Assembly: GCA_023634235.1 (NCBI GenBank)
Contig: JAMKCF010000001.1
Location: 28,792,920 to 28,856,919, forward strand
Origin: Pisaster brevispinus
Taxonomy: Eukaryota; Echinodermata; Asteroidea; Forcipulatida; Asteriidae
Reading direction: 5' to 3'
Length of the DNA stretch: 64,000 nucleotides
Part shown: positions 1 through 25,641 of the stretch, one piece after another
Position numbering within the stretch: position 1 is the first letter of the stretch
Layout of the letters: every line of letters begins with the position of its first letter
Notes under the pieces: generated by a model
What the model was told of the DNA's origin: nothing
The model's database searches: none
What the model saw: only the letters and a program-made list of their open reading frames with translations
Made by a program: the position numbers and the translations under genes

Positions 1-1366
1 AAAAAAGCGGGAAAATATAGCCAATCAGAGTTGTAAATTTACTGGCTAAGAACCAATAAGAGTGAAGAGGTGAGAAGAAAGGATGGTCAGTGTCAAAGGC
101 TGGATCACTGGACCATAAAGGTGGTACTGCATTGTAGGTATTACAATGCGGGAAGCATGAAAGGGTAGGATTAGAGGGCAAGCCACATAAGAAAATGCAA
201 CTAACAATAGGAGGCAAGATCAAAGTAATTATAGAAAAAAAGAATCAGTGTAAGAAGTTAAAACTAAGCAAGAGGAACCTGCAGAGAGAGCAGGTTATTA
301 ATTCCTCTGCAGAGGGAATGGGTTATTGACAGGTTGATTTTTTCAAAACTTTTTGAGAGAGAGAAAAAAGAAGGGTTCATGACTAGCTATACTATATATA
401 TATATATATACGCTTTTTTCTCTTGCTTACTTACTTACTTGTTTCATTTACATGTTCCCTTAACATGGTCCATTTCTACACTTCTTTTTTCTCTCTCTCA
501 AAAAGTAAAAAAAAAATCAACCTGTCAATAACCTATTCCCTCTGCATAGGATTTAATAACCCGCTCTCTCTGCAGGTTCCTCTTGTCTAGTTTCAACTTA
601 CTACTGATTCTGTTATTCTATAATTACTTTGATCTTGCCTCCTTTTGTTAGTTGCATTTTCTTATGTGGCTTGACCTCAAATCCTACCCCTTTCATGCTT
701 CCCGCATTGTAATACCTACAATGCGGTACCTTTATAGGTCCAGTGATCCAGCCTTTCACACTAACCATCCTTTGTCCTCACTTCTTCACTCTGATTGGCT
801 ACCTTTTCCTGCTTTTTCTGGATACTCTCCCTTAATCCTTCGTTCCTCTTTTTGCTATAAATGGATATATTTGTGTTTGATCTTGTTTATGCCTCTGATG
901 AAGGTCCGGTCTGGATCGAAAGCTAAGGCCATCTCCCCTACTAATTATATATATATATACGGGCTCTTCCTACAATATCAAGACCGACTCCCTATGTAGC
1001 ACACCCAATGTGGTCTATGTTATATCTTGTAAAAGATGTGGACTACAGTATGTGGGAGAGACTAAGACCAAACTCAGTCTTCGCTTTGTGAACCATGTCT
1101 CTTCCATAAAGACCAAGAAACTGTACCCCGTCTCCATCCACTTCAACAGCCTTAATCACAGCGTCAAAGATGTTGAACTCATCGTGATTGAGGCTTGCAA
1201 AGGTGACGACACACAACGCAAACTCAGAGAATCACACTGGATTCACCAACTCAAGACAGTCCAACCCTTTGGACTTAACGTAAACACCGGTGTTAAATAT
1301 ATCCCCATCACACTCCTTCCACCTTTGCTTGTTTTTTTCTTCGATATAAAATAAATACAATAACTG
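1..1366 (+). mobile_element. Penelope-like element, 3' part with inverted terminal arms
   Basis: Retroelement insertion that interrupts the homology between the two gene copies; homology resumes at 1367. Bases 1-360 and 484-838 are inverted copies of each other (for example CTGCAGAGAGAGCAGG in the left arm against its complement in the right), separated by about 120 bp with a TA run and pyrimidine tracts. The right arm continues to about 957 and ends in a TA microsatellite. An ORF encoding the GIY-YIG end of a Penelope-like polymerase follows directly. An inverted pseudo-LTR joined to a 5'-truncated body is typical of Penelope-like elements. The left end lies outside the window. Confidence 0.8.
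960..1354 (+). pseudogene. GIY-YIG endonuclease end of a Penelope-like polymerase (5'-truncated)
   Basis: The frame reads from about 960 (GSSYNIKTDSLCSTPNVV), upstream of the only methionine. It shows the GIY-YIG signature VYVISCKRCGLQYVGET, the conserved LRFVNH segment and a second H/E-rich helix (RESHWIHQL). In Penelope-like elements this domain follows the reverse transcriptase and nicks target DNA. The RT is absent, so this is a 5'-truncated remnant, although the visible part has no stop before 1354. A homologous but disrupted copy lies at 34300-35100. Confidence 0.8.
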
Positions 1367-1630
1367 TAAATGTGGCTTAGAATGTGTACACTAATTAAGA
1401 CAACCGATACCTGAGCTTCATTTGTGTACAATGTTTGGAACTAAGATTAGCGCTTCCTTCGAATTAGGTTAATTACATCCATGGATGCGTACGGACACAT
1501 TTAGTCGGCAAACGCCATAGAGAAGGCAGACTTGGCAGACGCATAAATACGTGGGATCCGCCTTCGCATAATGTAAGTCTACATTTACACCAATTAAAAT
1601 TAGCTACGTTGAAAACAGCAACATACTTAC

Positions 1631-16838
<15,208 letters not shown>

Positions 16839-16972
16839 GATTCAGTTATTTCAGCCGAACCACTATCAATGTGAACAGCTTCAAATCTAAAATAAAATGT
16901 CTCCTGGACACAATCGATGTTAGAGGGTTCAGATCTAAACTGTCAGTCAGCGGATTATTGGGCATTGGCGTA

Positions 16973-16984
16973 GCTTTTTAAATA
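16973..16984 (-). promoter_or_regulatory. Candidate TATA-like element of copy A
   Basis: The minus strand reads TGTATTTAAAAAGCTA about 140 bp upstream of the start codon. The same sequence at the same distance precedes copy B. No transcript data support it. Confidence 0.35.
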
Positions 16985-17094
16985 CACCCACCCCGACCGA
17001 ACGCTTGTCACGCGACACGCTTTCCAGCAATTGATTGCAAAGTCACCAATCCATCAAGTCTCATCTTTACGTCAACCAGTCATTTGTTTTTGAG

Positions 17095-17810
17095 CGGGCT
17101 AGTCTTGAAATCAAGTCGGTACTTGCTGTGCGGTCTAGTTGCGGGGACGGTACACACATCCTCGATCCCAATATGTGTGTGAGTTAGTCGCAATTACCGT
17201 CTTGATTAACTTGTACCCAGCTTTGTACACATGCAATTGGACTTGCTACCAAAATTGGACGGAGCAGTTTGATTGGTTAATCATCATACATCTTACAACT
17301 GCAAGTCACATGAAGCAAAAGGAGCTACCAGGCGCACACTTCATTCTTTAATTAATATGAGTTTATTATCAATAGTAACATTTTATGATAATGCATTGGT
17401 GAAATTTATCTTAAAAGAAAGTTAAGAAATTGTTATAATGATTAAAATATTTTACCTTTTACATTAATGTTGGCAAATAAACTTTCATTAAAAAAAAAAG
17501 CCAACAGAAAAGATACATTCCCATGTTTATAATGAATTCTTCCAATGTTGTCAGACGAGCTACCATTGGCCCTCTCTATGGCAATTTTGCATATGCAATG
17601 TATAATTTACCATATATGAATATTCGGCTGGGAACATGCTACTCAAGTCTTTAGAGCTAACGGACCTTGCCACGCGCTACCTACGACCGTTGCATGAATG
17701 TATAATCGCACTGTGACTGTTGCATGACCGGCAGGATGTGTGTTTGTAAATAGGCAGCGCTGGCAGACAAAAGACACTGACTAACGACTTGTCATCAAGT
17801 CTATGCGCGG
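17095..17810. other. Roughly 0.7-kb extra segment upstream of copy A
   Basis: Present in copy A and absent from copy B (site near 58520). Short GCGGTCT-containing sequences flank it (about 17128 and 17810). No clear terminal repeats or coding capacity. It could be an insertion in A or a deletion in B. Confidence 0.5.
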
Positions 17811-18654
17811 TCTGGCACTCAGAATGACTTCCGCTAAGTGAACGGCTGATATTATCTGCGACATATAGAAAAACCGGTACACCAATTCTAAAACAAGAAA
17901 TGAAACAGCCATTTTGAAAATTATGACACTAATTGTTATTCTACCTGTGTTTTATTTTTATAAACACAATGTCTTTCTTATATCATACGTTGCCCTGATT
18001 ATTTTCAAATGGTGCCCCCATCTTGAACTATAAGAAGCCCAACTATGAACATCATAGCTTTTAAATTCAAAGAAATGCAGCAAAAAGCAAATTGTAATTT
18101 TCAACTTCAAAAACCTTGTAAACCGACACCTGATGACGTCATCATGACGTCATCAAATATGTGGCGTCTTAATGTTGAGGTTCAATTGTCTGATGAGTTT
18201 CAAAGTTCAATTTAATTCCAATCTTGAGTTATGCTGTAGAGAAGAGTTCTAGAGAAGAAAAAGCAAATGGAGAAGAAGAAAAAACAACAACGGAACAATA
18301 TCAAGAGGTATTCGTGCACATATTGCACGAACACCTAATAAGAGACTTGTTACCCCCCCCCCCCCATTTTCAGACTCTAAGAATTGAAAAATGTTTGCCC
18401 TAAAAACTTAATTCGACCTTAGAGGCCCTCTTTCAAAATACGATGCAACCTAACAGTCTCCGTATATTAAAAACTCGTTGTTTTTTTTGTCAGGCCTCTC
18501 CTAAAAAGGGAAAGGCATCACCTTTAAAAAGGTTTAGAAATAAAAGAGCGAACCAGTCTGTAATGCATTCAGTCTAATAAACATGGTTTGATTAAAAATT
18601 AAGGCTCATTCATTTACTTACTTTACTAAAATTGTGTTATTTTCTCTTTTGCAG

Positions 18655-18750
18655 TATTATTTCACTAAAGAGTATTGGTGATCTTCAAAAGCACTTAGCG
18701 CTGAAGAATCTCGAGCTTGAGGGTCATCGTTTGGTTTTGTCAAAACATCG
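18655..18750 (+). other. Exon-like segment, SAP-like fragment (uncertain)
   Basis: A strong acceptor context (TTTTCTCTTTTGCAG) precedes 96 bp that read IGDLQKHLALKNLELEGHRL, followed by a GTAATA donor. The pattern recalls a SAP helix-extension-helix fragment. The copy B equivalent (59518-59614) has lost the donor GT and gained a base, so at least that copy is dead. No neighbouring exons are recognised. Confidence 0.3.
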
Positions 18751-18956
18751 GTAATATATGTTGTGAAAATATTTTTTAAATAAATTATACGGTAATTTCA
18801 TCAATCTAGAAAAGCGAACAGGGAATTTTGTATTACGATTTTATTGTTTCAGTTTATGGTAGAGTAGACTATAAAGAATTGTAACTTCATTTTAATAACA
18901 ACAAACACAATTGAAAAGGGAGAACATTTCGTGTATTCAGATAAATGGACTAAATA

Positions 18957-19523
18957 CTAATTCATAAAAGCATAACTCCGGTCCCAGACTGGATTCAATG
19001 TATAGGGGTCACCAAGATCAAAAGCTTTATTAAACCAATCTATTGTTGATAAACAAACCGCGGTGGTTGGCGGCATGGGCGACAGATTGTTAGCAAAACA
19101 TTCAATCGAGTTAACAAATGTTGCGACCAGATTCAACATTTTCTGCAAACTTTCAATTAAAAATTGCTGAAAATACATCCCATGATTGGCTGCTTTGTTT
19201 CAAATAAAATCAATACCATTTTGGAATATTTTAAACACAATTACTACATCTTCCTGTAGTGTCTGCTGTTGCTTTGCATAACAGGCTTTCCATAGTTTTC
19301 CAACGTTGGTTGGCAACAACTCGGAGTGTAACGTTGCAATGAATGGTCTGTGCCTGCTATGGGGTACAGGGTTACTCTCCTCAGTCAAATGCTCACATAT
19401 TTTAACCATAAGCAAAGTCTGTTCCACCAAACTATGCCACATGCTTAGCACCAAATGTCGGAACATAGGGGTGAAATAACAAAGCAGACACTTTAAATGA
19501 TCCGTGTTTTCTTTTGTAATCAA
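18957..19523 (-). pseudogene. Unrecognised ORF remnant upstream of copy A
   Basis: Two minus-strand frames (19523-19200 and 19178-18957) are the same frame separated by a single TGA. Together they give about 185 codons of ordinary composition, for example MFRHLVLSMWHSLVEQTLL and FLIESLQKMLNLVATFVNS. Copy B has the counterpart with the same TGA, plus frame damage. I do not recognise the family. It may be a fragment of an unrelated gene carried inside the duplicated unit. Confidence 0.4.
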
Positions 19524-19759
19524 GTAATTTGTTTATGTAAGTTTTGCAAATGTAGGCTTGCAAAAGAGTATACAATAATTGTTATAGTTTGAATTGTTGT
19601 TATTTTTTTATAGGCATGCATTATACTACCACAATAATCCAAATCGAATGATTTCCGTCGCCATTTAAATGATAACAGCAATATTGATAATTGTGGGCAT
19701 CATATTAACATAGATTGGCTCAAGCTCTTTAGAAAAGGGCATAATAAAACAAAAATAGC

Positions 19760-20360
19760 AGGACCCCACAAGCCACCATCGGTAAGGGTGTCTGGGTGTG
19801 GGCAAGCGCTACATACGCAGTGTGGACCTGAGAACAAAAGAGGTCCACATAATGTAGGGATCTGAAGCACTATGTGGACTTACACGCGTCCACACAACGT
19901 TATTTACAGTGTTGAGGAATAGGATTTTCCTTAAGTGTACAGAACAAAGGAATGTCCACACAACGACTGCAAAACAAGACTTTGCGTGTGTGTGTGCCCT
20001 TACACATGCCAACTTACGGGGTACTTTTAACAATGGAACAATGGACCCCACAAGGCAATTTCAATAGGAACAATAGGGCCCCACAAGGGAATTCTTTAGA
20101 AAAGGGAACAATAGAACAACAATAGCAGTACCCCACAAACCGGATCCGTAAGGTGGTGTGTGTGAGTTTGTTTTCACATTCAAACCGGGGACCTATAACA
20201 AAAGAGGACAATAGGGTCCCCGGTTGGGTTAAGGTCCCCAGTTAGAAATTGTGTACAAAACCAATGGGAGCTGTTGCCAAAAAGTTAGAGTCCAAACAAA
20301 AGAGGGACAATAGGAGGTCCCCGATTGGAGGTGTTTACACACTTGTGTGTGTGTGTGTGT
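19760..20360. repeat. GGGGTCC-rich dispersed repeat
   Basis: Contains repeated modules such as CCCCACAAG and GGACAATAGGG. The same family lies in opposite orientation at 42050-42780 and in shorter form at 62300-62570. Confidence 0.6.
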
Positions 20361-20937
20361 GATTGATATAGTGTCAACGTGAGTCTCTCCATTGTTCTGA
20401 ACAATGAAACCTTTGGCAATGCATCTATTTCTGCAAAACACTTGGCTGAGAAGCGTTTAAAGTTTGTTGGGATTGATTATTCAAATCCTCCAATGCAAAT
20501 AATCGTTTTGTTGAAAGACATCTCCCGGTCCATAAAGAGAATGGGATCAAAGCACCATTCTTATAAAACAAAACACTAACAAAACAAATAAACCTATATC
20601 ATACTGTCTTTTGTGCAAAAGGGATTTACCAATAAAATTGGTACAGCGATAGATATAACTACACTGTGAATGCAGTTATTGTTATAAACACACCGTGAAA
20701 TATAAAATCACAAAAATATAACTACGAGATCCGCACATGTAATGTAATACATTTGAATATTGTTCAAACTAAGTTCAACTTTATCACCGTAATTCGATAT
20801 TTATTTCTTAAAAACTAGCAAACTAGTGGCCAAAACCACATGTCTCTGGATCCACTTGATTTGCAAAGCTTTGGGAATACTTTTTTACTAGTTTGCATCT
20901 TAACATACCCCCCCTCAACATTTACTAAGTATTTCTT

Positions 20938-21198
20938 TTAATCATTAAAGTTCCACCGTTTACCCCAAAAATCAACAATGATTTTGTCAACCTGCTGGAC
21001 AACATAGGCACTGAAATTACAGGATCCAAATATGAAATATTCTGCATAATTCTCAATATTTTGGGGCATACATATATGCCATGCATAAATATTTACCATC
21101 GGCGTGACGATTAGTTGACACACATTTTTTTCCATAATCATTTTAAGTGCACTATATAAAAAACATGCGAATTTGTCATCCAGTAAATACCGAATCAT
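20938..21198 (-). pseudogene. Second unrecognised ORF remnant upstream of copy A
   Basis: 86 codons including VCQLIVTPMVNIYAWHICMP and VVQQVDKIIVDFWGKRWNFN. The copy B equivalent (about 62925-63130) keeps VTPMAIIHAWHIFMPENIEN but is frameshifted. Family unknown; possibly the same former gene as 18957-19523. Confidence 0.3.
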
Positions 21199-22250
21199 AA
21201 AATTTACTGTGCGGTTTTACAGGGCAATCGGATAAGCATGAACATTTTTAACAGCGCACATGGGAAAAGAATCTCACAGCTTCCAATTTAATTTTTACTA
21301 AACATGAACGAGAAGTAATAATAAAGGAATAAATTGTATGAAAATTGGAATTGCCAATTTCGAGATCATTCCTTACAAGCGTAGGGTTACAAGATTAGAT
21401 GGATAATCAGAAATACCCTGAACTTTGGCTTTAGAAAGACAATATAAGCAAGAATTGATGAAAGCAATTTCAAATAAAAGCAGCTCATTGCAACTCCGCC
21501 GAGCGATGGTGATTATGTGGAGGCAGTTTGTTTGAAGTGTACGTTGTTAAAACGGCGTTCTGAAGAACAAAGACAGTCGTATAGATTTGCATTTCGTAGG
21601 ATGGGCAACTGGAGCTCTGACTGACTTTAGAACGCGAAGTATGGCGTGGGCGCCAATTTGGCAAGCAAATGGTTTGTTACAGGATAAATAGTATTGTTGG
21701 TTATCTGGCCTTCCCTGGTTAGAAAAGACTGGATATTTTGGGTTGTTTGGGTCCTGACCTATTTAGTGGGTCATTTTTACCCAAATATATGGCCTAGAAC
21801 TAACCTAGAATTTGGTAAAATTGTTGCAGACTCTGAGTTTGACTTTAAGACAATACAAACCTCTGTCAGTACCCTTCGTATGCAAAATCGTCAGTTGTCA
21901 AAGGTAGATGAAGCGAAATTATATAAAAATACAATTTTTGAACAAAAACATAAATAAGCTAAAAAATAAATAAAAAACAACCAATATACCTTAACAAGTT
22001 AACAACACTCTTACTTCAAACAATACAATACCAATCGGTAAACAAATGAAACAAATGAGAAAAAAAAAGCCAAGATAAACAAATCGGAAGAGAAAAGGCC
22101 CTCATAACTTACGGGGAAAATAATATTGTGAGCATGTGCTGAAAACGTACCACCAGGGACATTGGAAACAAACAGGTCCTTTAATAATCGTATAATATCA
22201 ATAATCGTATAGTCTGAATTAAGAACACCTGATTTTCTCTAGGCTATTGT

Positions 22251-22359
22251 TATTATTTATCTGAGTATCCTGTCTTGTCTGCCAGGCCTGCCTTGTGAGC
22301 TTTTGTCGCAAAGATACAATATAGAATAGTGATTTGATCCGAAAAGTGCATTCGAGCAT

Positions 22360-22394
<35 letters not shown>

Positions 22395-24120
22395 GGGGGG
22401 GGTTACAAAAAATTGCCACTGACCTGAGGGGCTCCATTTGTGATTTATTTGTAGATGTCTGAACTGGTAGGCATATTTTCCAAAGTACCTTGCTACGTCA
22501 TAATGCGTAGTTTTATTTGTCCAACATTTGGGAACATTACAACAACTGTCAATCTCATTCAAAAGAAAGGGTTAAATTCTGTATTACTTTTACCATTGTA
22601 AATTCTTTAGACTAGGATCAATACACTCTAGTCACCCTCTCAACCCAAGAGATCCCAGGATTGTACAATAAACCCCAATATCCTCAAGGACCGAGCCCCA
22701 TGATCTTTAATGTATTTTTTTCAAAAAGTAGAATAATCATGATTTTCATGAAAGAAAATCAACAATCAAGCCGATTGAAAAAAAATCGTACGATTTGTTT
22801 TCTTCAGATTTCGCTTTAAACTGCTTTGCTGAATTAGCTATTAATTACAGTATTCATTTTAAGTGGCAGTTAGTATTGCAGAAAAAAAATGTGTACTTTG
22901 GAAATTTTCAAACAATGTACTCAAACAAGCCACCTGTAAAGATAAGCTTTTCTAGATGAACCCTGACCCAGGCAAACCAAGGTTGCCTGATTTCTCACTC
23001 ATCAACATTCCTTACATGCAGACCACATCTTCTCACATATTCACTCGAAATTGTCAGAAATAAGATAAAACATTTTTGTACTGAAATGTGACCTCATAAG
23101 GACTCTGAATGTGGGAAAATGAGTGCATCAAAAAAATCGAATTCGACCTCTTTCCTGAAAAATATCTTCTAAGTTTGTAAACGTAAAGTTATCTCACTAC
23201 AGTATGTTTAAAATTGTTTACAACTAATACGACACCCGAGTATTGATTTAAACGAAGGTTAATACGTTGGAAAAGTATTTGTGAATATTTTTTTCGAAAG
23301 CCTGACACTATAAAGATGATCATGCGAAATTATGCCACGTTGATTAAAAAACTATTTAAAAAAAAATCTACATGTATGTCGAAACAAATCCAAATCGAAA
23401 TAACTTTGCCTACAATAAAAATAAATGTTCGTGGTGTACGTTTGAATGCTGCCAAGAATGCAACCAGTGTTGTGGTTGGTATCCACTGTTATCAAGCAGA
23501 GAGTTTGTTCATCTCGCTAAACATGGATGGGTTTGACGCTCTTCATGAAAACACCGTGACAGTTATTTATGGTTCTCTAACTGACTTCTTCATTCGTTCA
23601 AAAAATGTCAGTATGTTTCATTCTTGCTATTGTTTACCGTTTCAAGGGAGCAGTTAATTTCTAATCACATTAGTCACTTTTTGAAAAAAGGTTTTGACTC
23701 AGTGCTGTGTGTTAAAAAAAGACCTTAAAAAACACAATCATTCTGCCACCATAATTTTTACAATGAAAAGTCACTTCGTTAAGACACAACGCTTTCAATA
23801 GGTCGGACAGATTGGTCCCTTCGTGAAAATGAAAAAGTCGTACAATACGTTTGGAACTGAGCTATAGCAAAGTGGCGTATCGTGATAAGTCCCTTTACCG
23901 AAACACCATGGAAAATCTACTGATACGTCGTATTACGAAGTATTATTGAAACTTGCTAAAATTTTGAAGATTAAATAATGCGGATTTACGAAAACTATCA
24001 ATAATTACAGTAATAATAATTGTTTACAATTTCCAATGAGCAGCATTCTGTCGCTAAAGCAAACTTCACATCTTATAAGCAAGTCTAAGAGCAAATTTTT
24101 AAATAACGTATCGAAAACCG
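22251..24120. other. 3' flank of copy B, no gene recognised
   Basis: Lies between the upstream duplicated block of copy A and the copy B stop. Contains a long T run followed by a G run (22362-22402). The short ORF at 23316-23657 has no recognisable domain and starts at a non-ATG codon. Any 3' UTR of copy B would be at the high end; no clear poly(A) signal was found. Confidence 0.5.
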
Positions 24121-24124
24121 TCAC

Positions 24125-24400
24125 ATCAGTGGTCTGGTCACTGGGCAAATAACGTTCCTGGAATATTTCTCAGTTCCCTCAGGGGTATACAGCCCCGGGC
24201 TGACGAGACACCCACAAACTTGTTTTCGAATGTTGACACTCGCTTAGAGGTTTCTATATACCTCTGGATAAAGAGAAACAGTTACAGTAAAGCATCTTGC
24301 TCAAGGACACTAGTGTCACAACCGGGATTGCAACCAGCACCTCGGTGATTATAACCCCTGTACCCGTAGCACTAGACCGCGGCCGTGCCGATGCGTAGAG
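24125..24400 (-). mobile_element. tRNA-derived SINE
   Basis: Reading the minus strand, a tRNA-like head (A-box-like GGTCTAGTGCTACGGG, B-box-like GGTTGCAATCC) is followed by the shared body (GTGTCCTTGAGCAAGATGC). It is the same family as 39880-40205. It sits just downstream of the receptor stop codon. Confidence 0.65.
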
Positions 24401-24452
24401 GAATATTAATGCACAAATACATGTATATGTAAGATCGGGTCGTCATTGTGCT

Positions 24453-25641
24453 CTACTTAAATGAAGAAGGTCCCGGGGCCTTTCTTGAAACACTTAAGCT
24501 CAGAGTGTCCATCGATTTCATATTTGTTGAAAAGGTGGATTGATTCTTGCTCTTTGATCGGTGCTCGGATATAGATGTAAAAATCGTGTACAGGTACGGG
24601 TTTAGAGACGAGTTGATAGGGAGGATAAATACAACAGTCCAAGCGTAGATATCTGGACTAATTACTACCGCCCCAGTCTGTGATAGAATCCCCATAATGA
24701 TAACCGGCATCCAACACGCAAAGTCTGTACCAACTATCAGCGCCATTTTGATCGCCATTTTGATTTCTCGATCCCGATGCGCAGCCACGCGGACCTTGTT
24801 CGCTGTACGCTTTACTTTGACGAATATCGCGATGTAGGAGAACAACACCACCATGAAGCAAGCCATGTTAACGCCAAGAAAAAGGATGATTGAGAAAACC
24901 CAAGCTGGCTTCTTCCCTGTCGCGTCTGGAATGAGGATAGTCTGGTTCCCGAAAGAATTGTCAATAGCGCCCTCTTTGATTTCAATACCAGTTGGTTTGG
25001 TGAGGAGTGGTAGCCCTATACACACATCGGACAACCCATAGATATCTGAATCTAATCCATTACCCGAGACTGTTGGTCCGATACTCAGACCAAGAGACGC
25101 CAGCCAAACCAAGATAATCAAAACATTTGTAGATTTTGTGCTTAGTTTCCGTGAGGTAAAAGGGTATACGACACTCACAAAACAGTCTACACTTATCAAC
25201 GTGACGATAAAAACAGATGCCTCGCTCGACATGACCGACAAAACGCTAGCTATTTTGCATAGTTCTGTCGACCGCCATTCCTTGGCTTCCTGTGAGTATT
25301 TCTCCCCAAAGTGAAGATCCGCACCAGCGATAATAAGCATATATACACCCATCATGAAGTCTGAAACAGCCAGATTGAGAACCATAATGGAATGAATCCT
25401 TTTCTTAGAGTGATTGCCAGATTTGGTGTCATCGGTGTTTAATGATCTTTTTATTATGACTACTGCATTGCCGATGAGGGCACTCAGTCCAAGAACCCAC
25501 ATGGATACGCGTAGCACATTGTTCTGCAGCAGACTGCCGCAAAGGTTTAAGGGAGGCTGCAACTCGGTCGTATGACAATTTTTAATGGTGAATAAAGGCA
25601 GAGAAAGAAACTCGCAGCACAGTCTGTAATCATCAACGTAC
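24453..25641 (-). CDS. Copy B last exon: hinge, seven-helix GPCR domain and tail
   Basis: 1189 bp ending at TAG. It starts with the hinge VYVDDYRLCCEFLSLPLF, as in LGR receptors. Then come TM1 (ALIGNAVVII), TM2 (VLNLAVSDFMMGVYML), ELCK with the TM3 disulfide cysteine, and SSEASVFIVTLISVDCFVSV. The partner cysteine is in ECL2 (DVCIGLPL). TM6 is DFACWMPVIIMG and TM7 is VVFILPINSSLNPYLYTIF with the NPxxY motif. The intracellular tail is short and serine-rich. At the end of TM3 the expected D/E-R-Y/F reads D-C-F (codon TGT), so the G-protein-coupling arginine is missing. The PINSSLNPYLYT motif is closest to relaxin-receptor/GRL101-type sequences. Confidence 0.92.

Noticed and set aside
23316..23657. 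113-codon ORF downstream of the receptor
   Set aside because: Non-ATG start, no motif and no flanking exon signals; treated as chance.
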